Shown: positions 17,701 through 25,117 of the stretch, one piece after another | Numbering within the stretch: the first letter of the stretch is position 1 | Layout: each line of letters starts with the position of its first letter | Assembly: GCF_036053395.1 (NCBI RefSeq) | Contig: NZ_CP107942.1 | Coordinates: 7,458,501-7,522,500, forward strand | Direction: 5' to 3' | DNA from: Actinoplanes sp. NBC_00393 | GTDB lineage: Bacteria > Actinomycetota > Actinomycetes > Mycobacteriales > Micromonosporaceae | Length of the DNA stretch: 64,000 nt | Notes under the pieces: model-generated | Seen by the model: only the letters and a program-made list of their open reading frames with translations | What the model was told of the DNA's origin: nothing | Database searches by the model: none | Translations under genes and position numbers: made by a program

Positions 17701-18598
17701 AATCCGGGTCGGCGAACGCGATCAGGGGCTTGCCGCCGCCGGCGACCTGGGTGAGGAGGTCGATCTGCGCCGGGTCGGTCTCGGCCAGCTCGTCGACGAA
17801 GACGTAATCCAGACGGCGGCGCTCGGCGGCCAGCAGGTCGGGCTCGTCGGCGAGCAGGCCGGAGGCGGCCCGGACCAGCTCGGCCGGGTCATACGCCGTG
17901 GAACCGCGCGTGGTGACGTCGCGCAGGGCGAGAACCGCCACGTACTCCCGGAGGAAGCGGGCGGCGGCCGGCCAGTCGTCACGGCCGAGGCGCTCGCCGA
18001 GCCGGGCCAGCTCGACCGGCCCGATGCCGCGCTCCGCGGCGCGCTGCATGAGGTCACGCAACTGCTGGGCGAAGGCCCTGGTGGGCAGGGCCGGCCGCAG
18101 CGCTTCTGGCCAGCCGATCGTGTCGGGCGCCTCGGGATCGCCGACCGCGGCCAGCAGCTCCCGGATGATCAGGTCCTGCTCGGGGCCGGTGAGCAGGCGC
18201 GGGGAGGGCTCACCCCGTTCGGCTGCGGCGCGGCGGAGCAAGCCGAACGCGTACGCATGGAAGGTCCTGACCAGGGGCTCGTGCACGATCCGCCCGGGAT
18301 CGTCGGCGACCCGGGCCTCGATCCGGTCGCGGAGCGCTGCCGCGCCGCGGCGGCCGAAGGTGAGCACCAGGATGCGCTCGGGATCGGTGCCCTCGGCGAT
18401 GCGGGCGGCGACCGCCTCGACCAGAACCGAGGTCTTGCCGGTGCCGGGCCCGCCGATCACCAGCAGCGGCCCGGTGGTGTGCTCGACCGCCCGGCGCTGA
18501 ACCGGGTCGACCGGCAGCTCGGGAACGATCGGGCGGGGCCGCCGGACCAGGCGATAGGCCGGCCGGCGCACCGGGGGACGGGGGGCCGGCGTGCTCAC
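14726..18598 (-). CDS. adnA: AdnA-like helicase-nuclease subunit with Fe-S cysteines and repeat insertion
   Basis: From GTG 18598 this is 1290 residues, longer than mycobacterial AdnA (about 1050). Walker A GPGTGKT is at 50-56, but motif II reads VFVDELAETD, without the DExQ glutamine, hinting at a weakened motor. The C-terminal nuclease has GRVDRLEID and VIDLKTGK. A cysteine in ALRCS plus CRVCPVRTSC fit the Fe-S cluster that braces AdnA/AddB nucleases. The extra length comes from Pro/Gly/Ala-rich linkers, one containing six decapeptide repeats after the HTNYRAAP motif. The downstream partner is AdnB. The start is uncertain because the frame stays open upstream to 18982. Confidence 0.87.
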   Translation of the reverse strand: MSTPAPRPPVRRPAYRLVRRPRPIVPELPVDPVQRRAVEHTTGPLLVIGGPGTGKTSVLVEAVAARIAEGTDPERILVLTFGRRGAAALRDRIEARVADDPGRIVHEPLVRTFHAYAFGLLRRAAAERGEPSPRLLTGPEQDLIIRELLAAVGDPEAPDTIGWPEALRPALPTRAFAQQLRDLMQRAAERGIGPVELARLGERLGRDDWPAAARFLREYVAVLALRDVTTRGSTAYDPAELVRAASGLLADEPDLLAAERRRLDYVFVDELAETDPAQIDLLTQVAGGGKPLIAFADPDSSVFGFRGADPEIVATFAERFRSAAGAPAETVVLHTNYRAAPQLLDATGRVARRMRGPIGHRPMFPPPTPEPGPTGPGPAEAGSAGSVPSESGSAGSGRAGAGAVEPTASTPGPAAEGDARPGDGAGGDARPGGGAGGDARPGGGAGGDARPGGGAGGDARPGGGAGGDARPGGGAGRPVDDVFGPVPEAVVRTFRSPAAETAYIAHALREAHLLHGVPWSRMAVLMRSTALQQPSVQRALAASGVPTVIHAEDLPLHLQPAVAPFLLLLRCALDPQVLDEEAAVALLHSALGGADPLAERRLRQGLRALALAAGDRRPSGELLVDAVRDPAGLDMVERRWARPAQTIARLIAVVREAAAEPGATAEEVLWAVWRASGLADRWYAMSTREAPMPDQREVGRARQWRAEAADRDLDAMVVLFDAAARFVDRLPGARTEVFLDHVLGQDLPADSIAPSADRGEAVRLLTVHAAKGLEWDVVVLAGVQEGIWPDLRLRGSLLGSERLVDVIAGRPATGAAAVATETSALLDEERRLFYVATTRARRRLVVTAVASASVGGSAGEEQPSRFLAELALSAPGPGPGAGPDAPPPTEPPEPDPWDTGPPDGPSGPSDSGPDPDQQLDSQAAAEDAPDGAEPEARDAEPAVDDDGGPVEEDELPVGRAPRALTLASLVAELRTVVVGSAETPSRRRAAAAELARLAAAGVPGAHPDEWWGLRPLSDDRPLVDEGEPVKVTPSSMESALRCSLRWLLERHGGAAPAGPAQGIGNLVHAAAMLAEDANADREKLVEYVSARFDSIELAARWLAGPEQERAQGMVDKLLRWLAANPRRLLAIEHEFTVRLEDERRPIQLTGRVDRLEIDDAGRLVVIDLKTGKTTAVSAADVAENPQLAGYQAAVDAGAFADYGADSGGAALVQLGPGKEAREQMQVPLTEAADPQWAYAMVRRTAETMAASTFSAVANSRCRVCPVRTSCPISGKGRQVVEPGPSRPDGP
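17175..17354 (-). repeat. 30-bp minisatellite inside adnA (six in-frame copies)
   Basis: Six consecutive 30-bp units encode the decapeptide GDARPGGGAG with only minor changes (one GDGAG variant, one diverged end). The period is a multiple of three, so copy-number change keeps the frame. The tract lies at roughly residues 415-475 of AdnA, within a flexible linker. Confidence 0.9.
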
Positions 18599-18627
18599 GG
18601 CATCTATGAGAGCACGCCGGTACGACG

Positions 18628-19179
18628 TTATCGGCTGCCGAGGGTGTCCTCGATGAGGTCGAGGGCGGCCGGAACGGTCCGGGCGACCTGGATCATCTCG
18701 ATCGCGGCGGGCCGCACGAACTTCTCGTCGACCAGGCCGCCGAGCCAGCGCAGCAGCCCGTCGTAGAAGCCGTCCGGGTCGAGCAGCACGATCGGTTTGC
18801 GGTGCACGTCGAGGGTCGCGGTGGTCCACACCTCGAAGAGCTCGTCCAGCGTGCCGAGACCACCCGGGAGGGTGAGGAAGGCGTCCGATCGTTCGATCAT
18901 CAGGTTCTTCCGGGCGGCCATGTCTGCGGTGATCAGCAGCTCGTCCGAGGCGACGTCGGCGACCTCGAGGTCGACCAGGCACTGCGGGATGATGCCGAGG
19001 GTGTGCCCGCCGGCGGACCGGGCGCCGTCGGCGACCGTACCCATCATGCCGACGCAGCCGCCGCCGGAGACCAGCACGTGCCCTCGTTCGGCGAGGGCCC
19101 GGCCGGTCTCGCCGGCCAGGTCGAGCCAGCGTTGTTCCAGCGTGGTCGAGGAGGCGCAGAAGACGCAGACGGCCGCCAC
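18628..19179 (-). CDS. LOG-family nucleotide phosphoribohydrolase-like protein (first copy)
   Basis: The 183-residue Rossmann-fold protein carries PGGLGTLDE, the LOG/TIGR00730 signature, and the RKNLMIE segment that supplies the catalytic arginine. Family members release base from nucleoside monophosphates, including cytokinin riboside phosphates, and are ubiquitous in actinobacteria. The start is GTG, overlapping the previous gene's TAG by one base (TAGTG). It lies 29 nt upstream of adnA on the same strand, so it may share a transcript. The physiological substrate cannot be told from sequence. Confidence 0.88.
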   Translation of the reverse strand: MAAVCVFCASSTTLEQRWLDLAGETGRALAERGHVLVSGGGCVGMMGTVADGARSAGGHTLGIIPQCLVDLEVADVASDELLITADMAARKNLMIERSDAFLTLPGGLGTLDELFEVWTTATLDVHRKPIVLLDPDGFYDGLLRWLGGLVDEKFVRPAAIEMIQVARTVPAALDLIEDTLGSR

Positions 19180-19958
19180 TACCGCTTACCGTTCGGGTCG
19201 GCGAGAGCCGCGTCGGCGTCCACGATGATGCGGACCGCTTCGGCGACGTCGTCGGTGGTCTGAATCAGGTCGAGATCCATGGCACTGATCTTGCCTTCGT
19301 CGAGCATCCGCCGCTTCATCCAGTCGAGCAGCCCACCCCAGTACTCGGCGCCCATCAGGATCACCGGGAACCGGGTCACCTTCTTGGTCTGCACCAGCGT
19401 GATCGCCTCGAAGAGCTCGTCCAGCGTTCCGAAACCGCCAGGAAGCACGACAAAGGCCTGGGCATACTTCACAAACATGGTCTTGCGTACGAAGAAGTAG
19501 CGAAAATCGATGCCGACGTCGACCCAGTCGTTGAGCCCCTGCTCGAACGGAAGCTCGATACCGAGGCCCACGGACATCCCGCCGGCCTCGGTCGCTCCCC
19601 GGTTGGCAGCCTCCATCACCCCTGGACCGCCACCGGTGATCACCGCGTACCCCGCCTCGGCCAGCGCCGCGCCCAAGCTGTACGCCAGCTCGCACTCGTA
19701 GCTGTCCGGGCTGCTGCGCGCGGACCCGAAAACGCTCACCGCGGGCGGCAGATCGGCCAGGGTGTCGAAGCCCTCGACGAACTCGGAGAGGATCCGCAGC
19801 GCCCGCCAGGCGTCCTTGGTCTTCCACTCACCGCGGTGGTGCGAGTCGAGCAGTTTCTGATCAGCGGTGCTCGGTGGGATCGAATCACGCCGCAGCGTGA
19901 CCGCGCCGCGATGACGTTCCGGGCCGGTAGATGGTCGCCCGTTGGTGCTCTCCGTCAT
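19179..19958 (-). CDS. LOG-family protein (second, longer copy)
   Basis: This 259-residue protein has a roughly 75-residue N-terminal extension (including WKTKDAWRALRILSEF) before the Rossmann domain. The LOG signature PGGFGTLDE and VRKTMFVKYA are present. It is a diverged paralogue of the following gene, coupled through TAGTG. Longer LOG proteins of this kind occur near DAP genes in actinobacteria, as here with dapE and dapD. ATG 19958 is preceded 6 nt upstream by TACCTT, indicating a leaderless start and a promoter for LOG2-LOG1 and perhaps adnAB. Confidence 0.87.
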   Translation of the reverse strand: MTESTNGRPSTGPERHRGAVTLRRDSIPPSTADQKLLDSHHRGEWKTKDAWRALRILSEFVEGFDTLADLPPAVSVFGSARSSPDSYECELAYSLGAALAEAGYAVITGGGPGVMEAANRGATEAGGMSVGLGIELPFEQGLNDWVDVGIDFRYFFVRKTMFVKYAQAFVVLPGGFGTLDELFEAITLVQTKKVTRFPVILMGAEYWGGLLDWMKRRMLDEGKISAMDLDLIQTTDDVAEAVRIIVDADAALADPNGKR

Positions 19959-19964
19959 GCCACC

Positions 19965-19970
19965 AAGGTA
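19965..19970 (-). promoter_or_regulatory. Leaderless -10 box of the LOG gene pair
   Basis: TACCTT on the minus strand, 6 nt spacer, then ATG 19958. Confidence 0.5.
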
Positions 19971-20131
19971 GTGCGGACGGTCAGTACCTGGTGAATAACC
20001 GGCTGCGTTTCGGTAAGAGGATTGCGACCTCGAGACCTTTTTGCCAGATTGAAGCAACCGACAGTAGCTCCAGCACGTCTGTACTGTTACCGACCTGGCA
20101 TCACCGGGCTCCCGGCGAAGGAGCAGCCACC

Positions 20132-20332
20132 GTGACGAATCGATACGAGCGCCTCAAGATGCAGCGCCGCATGCAGCGCCGGATCCGCCTGGTGGTGGAG
20201 GAACGGCGGATGGCTTTCGCGGCGCGTGATCCCGAACCGGCCGTCGACCCGGAAGCGACCATGGAGATACCGCCCGAGCTGCTGGCTCTCCCCCAGCGCG
20301 CGATCGGCCGGGTGGCGGTGCCGCAGATCTAG
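20132..20332 (+). CDS. Small basic protein, unknown function
   Basis: The 66-residue product is very basic in its first half (NRYERLKMQRRMQRRIRLV) and acidic to neutral afterwards. No motif is recognised; RNA or nucleic-acid binding is only a guess from charge. The GTG start is supported by GAAGGAG 8 nt upstream. Its TAG stop lies in CTAG, which also holds the TAG stop of the convergent dapE on the other strand. Confidence 0.65.
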   Translation: MTNRYERLKMQRRMQRRIRLVVEERRMAFAARDPEPAVDPEATMEIPPELLALPQRAIGRVAVPQI

Positions 20333-21399
20333 TCGGCCAGCCAGCGGTAAAGCGTGGCCGAGCCGTCGCGGATCTTGCCGATCTCGACGTGCTCGTCCGG
20401 CGCGTGTGCCAGCGCCGGGTCGCCGGGCCCGTAATTCAGCGCCGGGATGCCGAGCGCGGCGAAACGGGCGACGTCGGTCCACCCGAGCTTGCCGGCCGGC
20501 TCGAGGCCGATGGCGGCGAGGAATTCCCTGGCCGGGGCCGCTTTGAGGCCGGGCAGGGCGCCTGGGGCGGAGTCGGTCACCTCCAACTCGTACCCATGGA
20601 AGATCTCCTGCAGGTGCTCCAGCGCCTGCTTCTCCGAGCGGTCCGGGGCGAACCGCAGGTTCACATCCAGGAAGCAGTCGTCCGGCACCACGTTGCCGGC
20701 GATGCCGCCCTCGATCCGGACCGCGCTCAGCCCTTCCCGATACGTACACCCGTCGATCGTCACGGTGCGTGGGTGGTAGTCCTCGAGCCGCCGCAGCAGC
20801 TCACCCATCGCGTGGATCGCGTTCACCCCGCGCCAGGCCCGGGCCGTGTGCGCCCGGCGCCCGGTGGTGTGCACCCGCACCCGCATGGTCCCCTGACAAC
20901 CGGCTTCGACCAACCCATAAGTCGGCTCGAGCAGCACCGCGAAGTCGGCCTGCAGCCACTTGGGGTGGGCCTCGGCCACCAGGTTGAGCCCGTTGAACTC
21001 GGACTCGATCTCCTCCGCCTCGTAGAAGAGGTAGGTCAAGTCGTAACGCGGGTCGGGCAGGGTGACGGCCAGGTGCAGCGCGAGCGCGACGCCGGATTTC
21101 ATGTCCGAGGTGCCGCAGCCGTAGATCAGGTCGTCGACGACCGTGGACGGCAGGTTGTCGTTGACCGGGACCGTGTCCAGGTGGCCGGCGAGGATCACCC
21201 GCTGGTCGCGGCCCAGTTTGGTCCGCGCCATCACCGTATTACCCAGTCGCCGGACGCTCAGGTGACCGGCCCTGCGGAGGACGTCCTCCACACAGTCGGC
21301 GATCACCTTTTCATCGCGGGAGACGGACTCGATGTCGACCAGGGCGCGGGTCAGCACGACCGGGTCGAGCAGCACGTCCGGGGTAAGCGGGTTGGCCAT
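20329..21399 (-). CDS. dapE: Succinyl-diaminopimelate desuccinylase
   Basis: The 356-residue M20-type metalloenzyme has GHLDTVP (metal H73, catalytic-side D75), GTSDMKSG (bridging D99), and EAEE with the catalytic and metal glutamates at 129-130. A lid domain in the middle contains [10 protein letters not shown], and a late HAPDEH histidine completes the site. It cleaves N-succinyl-LL-2,6-diaminopimelate in the succinylase branch to lysine and peptidoglycan DAP. ATG 21399 is chosen because TATGGT lies 6 nt before it. The open frame extends far upstream but reads antisense through dapD. It is divergent from dapD. Confidence 0.93.
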   Translation of the reverse strand: MANPLTPDVLLDPVVLTRALVDIESVSRDEKVIADCVEDVLRRAGHLSVRRLGNTVMARTKLGRDQRVILAGHLDTVPVNDNLPSTVVDDLIYGCGTSDMKSGVALALHLAVTLPDPRYDLTYLFYEAEEIESEFNGLNLVAEAHPKWLQADFAVLLEPTYGLVEAGCQGTMRVRVHTTGRRAHTARAWRGVNAIHAMGELLRRLEDYHPRTVTIDGCTYREGLSAVRIEGGIAGNVVPDDCFLDVNLRFAPDRSEKQALEHLQEIFHGYELEVTDSAPGALPGLKAAPAREFLAAIGLEPAGKLGWTDVARFAALGIPALNYGPGDPALAHAPDEHVEIGKIRDGSATLYRWLAD

Positions 21400-21405
21400 G
21401 AGCGC

Positions 21406-21411
21406 ACCATA
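21406..21411 (-). promoter_or_regulatory. Leaderless -10 box of dapE
   Basis: TATGGT on the minus strand with a 6-nt spacer to ATG 21399. Confidence 0.55.
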
Positions 21412-21453
21412 CCGGGGGCGTACGACGCTCCCGATGCCTCGTTCCGGGTCCGG

Positions 21454-21459
21454 TAGGGT
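21454..21459 (+). promoter_or_regulatory. Leaderless -10 box of dapD
   Basis: TAGGGT with a 7-nt spacer to GTG 21467. It sits within a 67-bp divergent region shared with dapE. Confidence 0.55.
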
Positions 21460-21466
21460 TCGGTCC

Positions 21467-22414
21467 GTGGAAACCGCGATCTCGACTTCGCCCGCCTGGG
21501 GCATCGGCCTCGCCACCGTGACCGCCGAGGGGCAGGTCCTCGACACCTGGTTCCCGGCCGGATACCTGGGACTGGGCGAGGAGCCCGCCGACGCGCCGGC
21601 CCTCCCGGCCGGGCTGACCGGCACCAAGCTGCTTCCCGGCCTGAGCACCGTCGAGGTCCGTACGGTGATCAAGTCGCTGGCCGACCCGATCACCGACGCC
21701 TCCGACGCGTACCTGAGGTTGCACCTGCTCTCGCACCGCCTGGTCCAGCCGAACGCGCTGAACCTGGACGGCATCTTCGGCAAGCTGGCGAACGTGGCCT
21801 GGACCTCGGCCGGCCCGTGCCCGCCGGAGCGGGTCGACGAGCTGCGCTTCCTGGAGCGCGCGGCCGGCCGGCAGCTCGCCGTCTACGGCGTGGACAAGTT
21901 CCCGCGGATGATCGATTACGTGGTGCCGTCCGGCGTGCGGATCGCCGACGCGGACCGGGTGCGGCTCGGCGCCCACCTGGCCTCCGGCACCACCGTGATG
22001 CACGAGGGGTTCGTCAACTTCAACGCCGGCACGCTCGGCACCTCGATGGTCGAGGGCCGGATCGTGCAGGGTGTGGTGGTCGGCGACGGCTCGGACATCG
22101 GCGGCGGCTCGTCGATCATGGGCACGCTCTCCGGTGGCGGCAAGGAGAAGGTGCGCATCGGCGAGCGCGCTCTGCTCGGGGCGAACGCGGGCATCGGCAT
22201 CTCGCTCGGCGACGACTCGGTGGTGGAGGCGGGTGTCTACATCACTGCCGCCTCGAAGATCACGCTGCCCGACGGCCGCGTGGTGAAGGCCATCGAGCTG
22301 TCCGGTGTGAGCAATCTCCTCTTCTGGCGCAACTCGGTCTCCGGCGCTCTGGAGGCCCGCCCGCGCAAGGGCACCGGCATCGAGCTGAACAGCGCGCTGC
22401 ACGCCAACGACTGA
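21467..22414 (+). CDS. dapD: Tetrahydrodipicolinate N-succinyltransferase
   Basis: The 315-residue protein has an N-terminal helical domain and a left-handed beta-helix built of hexapeptide repeats (roughly 165-270, for example [12 protein letters not shown] and [10 protein letters not shown]). It matches the actinobacterial DapD type, which is longer than the E. coli enzyme. It transfers succinyl from succinyl-CoA to tetrahydrodipicolinate, making the precursor that DapC then DapE use. The GTG start follows a leaderless -10. It is convergent with lysG, with only 3 nt between their ends. Confidence 0.93.
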   Translation: METAISTSPAWGIGLATVTAEGQVLDTWFPAGYLGLGEEPADAPALPAGLTGTKLLPGLSTVEVRTVIKSLADPITDASDAYLRLHLLSHRLVQPNALNLDGIFGKLANVAWTSAGPCPPERVDELRFLERAAGRQLAVYGVDKFPRMIDYVVPSGVRIADADRVRLGAHLASGTTVMHEGFVNFNAGTLGTSMVEGRIVQGVVVGDGSDIGGGSSIMGTLSGGGKEKVRIGERALLGANAGIGISLGDDSVVEAGVYITAASKITLPDGRVVKAIELSGVSNLLFWRNSVSGALEARPRKGTGIELNSALHAND

Positions 22415-22417
22415 CCC

Positions 22418-23242
22418 TCAAGAGGGACGCAAGGCCTGGGCGGCCGCCGTGCGAACGGCGGCCGTCAGTCTGTTCAGGGTCTCCGACTCGATCCGCCAGC
22501 ACTGCCAGTAGAGGGGCACGTCCAGGTAGCGGCCCGGCGCGATGTCGACGTAGCGGCCGTTCTCCAGGTCGGGCCGGGCGTTCTGCTCGGGGACCAGGCC
22601 CCAGCCCAGGCCGAGCCGGATCGCCTCGTTGAAGGCGGCCGCGCCGGGCACGTAGTGGATCGGCGGCTCCGGCCGGTCGCCGAGGAACCGGTGCTGCAGG
22701 CGGTCCTTGCGGTTGTAGACCAGCATCGGCGCCCGGCTCAGGTCGGTCGCGTCGAAGCCGGGCGCGGCGACCGGCAGATACCGCATCGCGCCCAGCCGCT
22801 CCACCCGGCACCCCTGCACCGCGACGTGATCCGCGGTGACCGCGGCCATCGCGATGCCGGCCCGCAGCAGCTCGGCGGTGTGATCCTGATCATCGGTGTG
22901 GATCTCGAAACTGACCCCCGGCACCCGGGCGAGCACCGGCAGGAACCAGCTGTTCAGCGAATCCGCGTTGACCACGAAGGAGAGCCGGGTGCCGCCGCTG
23001 GCCTGGGCCAGCGCCTCGCGCTCCAGCAGCGCGACCTGGCCGGCGAAGCGGACCAGCGCCTGGCCGGCCTCGGTGGCTGTGCACGGTTTTGCCCGGCGCA
23101 CCAGCACCTGACCGACGGACTGCTCGAGCGCCTTGATCCGCTGACTGACTGCGGATGGTGTGACGTGCAGCGCACGTGCGGCCGCCTCGAAACTTCCCAG
23201 CTCGACCACGGCCTGGAAGGTCGCTAGTTGCACCTGGTCCAC
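22418..23242 (-). CDS. lysG: LysR-type regulator of lysine/arginine export (LysG/ArgP)
   Basis: The 274-residue LysR protein has an N-terminal winged helix (FQAVVELGSFEAAARAL, then TPSAVSQRIKALE) and a two-lobed effector domain. The extended ARALHVTPSAVSQRIKALEQ motif is typical of the ArgP/LysG subgroup. In Corynebacterium LysG binds lysine or arginine and activates the divergent exporter gene. Here lysE lies immediately divergent with an inverted repeat between them. GTG 23242 is preceded by TAGCAT at a 7-nt spacing, so it is probably leaderless. Confidence 0.92.
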   Translation of the reverse strand: MDQVQLATFQAVVELGSFEAAARALHVTPSAVSQRIKALEQSVGQVLVRRAKPCTATEAGQALVRFAGQVALLEREALAQASGGTRLSFVVNADSLNSWFLPVLARVPGVSFEIHTDDQDHTAELLRAGIAMAAVTADHVAVQGCRVERLGAMRYLPVAAPGFDATDLSRAPMLVYNRKDRLQHRFLGDRPEPPIHYVPGAAAFNEAIRLGLGWGLVPEQNARPDLENGRYVDIAPGRYLDVPLYWQCWRIESETLNRLTAAVRTAAAQALRPS

Positions 23243-23249
23243 GTAAGAG

Positions 23250-23255
23250 ATGCTA
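23250..23255 (-). promoter_or_regulatory. Leaderless -10 box of lysG
   Basis: TAGCAT on the minus strand, 7 nt before GTG 23242. It overlaps the left arm of the operator, consistent with autorepression. Confidence 0.5.
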
Positions 23256-23277
23256 ATCCATCTTGAGAATGATTAGC
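23252..23277. promoter_or_regulatory. LysG operator, inverted repeat
   Basis: GCTAATC at 23252-23258 is mirrored perfectly by GATTAGC at 23271-23277 with a 12-nt spacer. It is placed between the divergent lysG and lysE starts, as LysR recognition sites usually are. Confidence 0.65.
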
Positions 23278-23300
23278 TGGAGTACGGGAGCCGGCGTCCG

Positions 23301-23306
23301 TAGCGT
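23301..23306 (+). promoter_or_regulatory. Leaderless -10 box of lysE
   Basis: TAGCGT with a 7-nt spacer to ATG 23314. The expected -35 position falls just downstream of the LysG inverted repeat, suiting activation. Confidence 0.5.
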
Positions 23307-23313
23307 CGAGCAC

Positions 23314-23913
23314 ATGCTTCCCTCCGCTCTCGCCGGGTTCGCCGCGTCCGCCGTACTGATCATCGCCATCGGGGCACAGAACGCCTTCGTCCTGCGGCAG
23401 GGTCTGCGCCGGGAGCACGTACTACCGGTGGTGTTGACCTGTGCTCTTTCCGATCTTGCGCTGATCTCGGCCGGCATCGCCGGCCTCGGCGCGGTCCTGA
23501 CCGCCCGGCCCGAGCTGGTGACCATGATCCGATGGGCCGGCGCGGCGTTCCTGCTGGCCTATGCCGCGCTGGCGGCGCGGCGGGCGCTGCGGCCGCAGGC
23601 GCTCGACCCGGCCGGCAAGGCGCCCGCGACCCTGCGCGCCACGCTGCTCACCTGCCTCGCCCTGACCTACCTCAACCCGCATGTCTACCTGGACACAGTG
23701 CTGCTGCTCGGCTCGGTTGCCCAACAGCACGCGAACCGCTGGGCCTTCGGCCTGGGCGCGGCCGCGGCGAGCCTGGTCTGGTTCACCGCGCTCGGCACCG
23801 GCGCGCACCGGCTGGCGCCGCTGCTGGCCCGCCCGGCTGCCTGGCGGGTGCTCGACGGCCTGATCGCGGCGGTGATGGCGATTCTCGGCATCGCGCTGGT
23901 CGTGCAGGCTTGA
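23314..23913 (+). CDS. lysE: L-lysine/arginine exporter
   Basis: The 199-residue membrane protein of the LysE/ArgO family has five to six hydrophobic helices. The conserved [17 protein letters not shown] sits in the first cytoplasmic loop and [18 protein letters not shown] in the middle. It exports basic amino acids when the internal pool is high. The divergent lysG is its probable activator. The TGA stop lies inside the promoter of the next gene, the MerR fusion. Confidence 0.93.
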   Translation: MLPSALAGFAASAVLIIAIGAQNAFVLRQGLRREHVLPVVLTCALSDLALISAGIAGLGAVLTARPELVTMIRWAGAAFLLAYAALAARRALRPQALDPAGKAPATLRATLLTCLALTYLNPHVYLDTVLLLGSVAQQHANRWAFGLGAAAASLVWFTALGTGAHRLAPLLARPAAWRVLDGLIAAVMAILGIALVVQA

Positions 23914-23940
23914 CTCTCACCCTGGGGCAGACCTCAGAGT
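23910..23940 (+). promoter_or_regulatory. MerR-type promoter with 19-bp spacer and dyad operator
   Basis: TTGACT at 23910-23915 and CAGAGT at 23935-23940 are 19 bp apart, the overlong spacing that MerR activators correct by distorting DNA. A dyad ACTCT (23913-23917) / AGAGT (23936-23940) spans the spacer. It overlaps the lysE stop and lies 7 nt before GTG 23948. Confidence 0.65.
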
Positions 23941-23947
23941 TGTGCAG

Positions 23948-25012
23948 GTGAGGAGCGAGCTGCGGGACTTAAAAGGAATCGGTGACGTCGCACGTGCCAG
24001 CGGGTTGAGTGTCAGCGCGCTGCGGTTCTACGACGGTGCCGGGGTGCTGGTCCCTGCCGCGGTGGACCGGGTCACCGGCTATCGCCGCTACACGGCGGAG
24101 CAGATCCGGGCAGCCCGGCTCATCGCCGGCCTGCGGCGGGTGGGCATGCCGGTCGCCGAGATCGCGCAGGCGGTGCGAGACCTGGATGACCCCGATTCGG
24201 TGCGGGTCAAGCTCGATCTCCACCTGACCCGGCTGGAGGCCGGTCTCGCCGACGCTCGACGTGAGCTCTCCCGCCTGCACGCTCTGCTCGACTCGGAGGA
24301 GAAGTCCATGACGCGCGTCACCCTGCCGGCCGCCGACCTGCGCGCCGCGCTGGACGCGGTGCGTTTCGCCGCGCCCGCCACCGCCGACGTCATTCCCGCC
24401 GGCGTCCTCTTCGAGACCGGCGAGGGTGTCCTGACCCTGGTCGCGACCGATCGCTATCGACTGGCCGTCGCCTCCACCCCGGCCGAGATCACCGGTCCGG
24501 CGGCTCGCAGCTTCCTGCCCCTGGCCTTCGTCGACGGGCTGCGCGGCGTGCACACCGGCTCGGTGACCCTCGACCTGACCGCCGACCAGGTCAGCGCCCG
24601 GATCGGCGACTCGGCGCTGACGAGCGAGCCGTTCGACGTCGACTTCCCGGATTACCAGCGGCTGCTGAGCCCTTCCGGCCCGGAGACCCGGCAGGTCCTG
24701 GTGGATGCCGCCGAGCTGCGCGAGCGACTCGCCGCAGCCCCGGTGGTGGCACGGGAGCACGACGGCTCGACCTACCCGGTCTCGATCCTGAATCTGGACC
24801 CCGTGGGTGGTCTGCACCTCGCCGCCGAGAGCGAGTGGGCGGCGGATGCCGGTGCCCACGTCGCGGTGAACCGCGAGTTTCTACTCGAGGCGCTGGACGC
24901 GGGCGGCCCGGGCCAGCTGGTGCTCCAGCTCGACGGGCCGCTGCGGCCGCTCGCCGTCCGGGTGGCGGGTGACGAGTCCCGGTTCTCGCTCCTGATGCCG
25001 GTCCGGCAGTGA
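23948..25012 (+). CDS. MerR-family regulator fused to DNA polymerase III beta-clamp domains
   Basis: The 354-residue protein starts with a MerR winged helix (GIGDVARASGLSVSALRFYD, then the wing GYRRYTAEQIRAARLI) and a coiled dimer helix to about residue 120. The remaining 235 residues resemble DnaN domains 2 and 3: ATDRYRLAVA, FDVDFPDYQRLL, VNREFLLEAL, LDGPLRPLAVR and a final LLMPVR, all clamp hallmarks. Domain 1 is missing. In clamps the cleft between domains 2 and 3 binds partner peptides, so here it may sense a protein or ligand (inference). GTG 23948 sits 7 nt after the -10 box; GTG 23942 is an alternative. Confidence 0.85.
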   Translation: MRSELRDLKGIGDVARASGLSVSALRFYDGAGVLVPAAVDRVTGYRRYTAEQIRAARLIAGLRRVGMPVAEIAQAVRDLDDPDSVRVKLDLHLTRLEAGLADARRELSRLHALLDSEEKSMTRVTLPAADLRAALDAVRFAAPATADVIPAGVLFETGEGVLTLVATDRYRLAVASTPAEITGPAARSFLPLAFVDGLRGVHTGSVTLDLTADQVSARIGDSALTSEPFDVDFPDYQRLLSPSGPETRQVLVDAAELRERLAAAPVVAREHDGSTYPVSILNLDPVGGLHLAAESEWAADAGAHVAVNREFLLEALDAGGPGQLVLQLDGPLRPLAVRVAGDESRFSLLMPVRQ

Positions 25013-25105
25013 GGAGGGAAGGGCTCTGGTAACCGTTCAGCCACAGTCCGGCACCGGTCCCGCATGAGACGTGAGATGGAGTCGCTCGTCGGCGGGCCGC
25101 CCGGC

Positions 25106-25111
25106 TACGTT
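25106..25111 (+). promoter_or_regulatory. Leaderless -10 box of the methyltransferase
   Basis: TACGTT with a 6-nt spacer to GTG 25118. This decides the start over in-frame ATGs at 25064 and 25076. Confidence 0.5.
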
Positions 25112-25117
25112 TCCGAT

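Noticed and set aside
18599..18982. 128-codon N-terminal extension of AdnA
   Set aside because: It lies antisense-free but within the LOG gene in another frame, and the helicase homology starts after GTG 18598.
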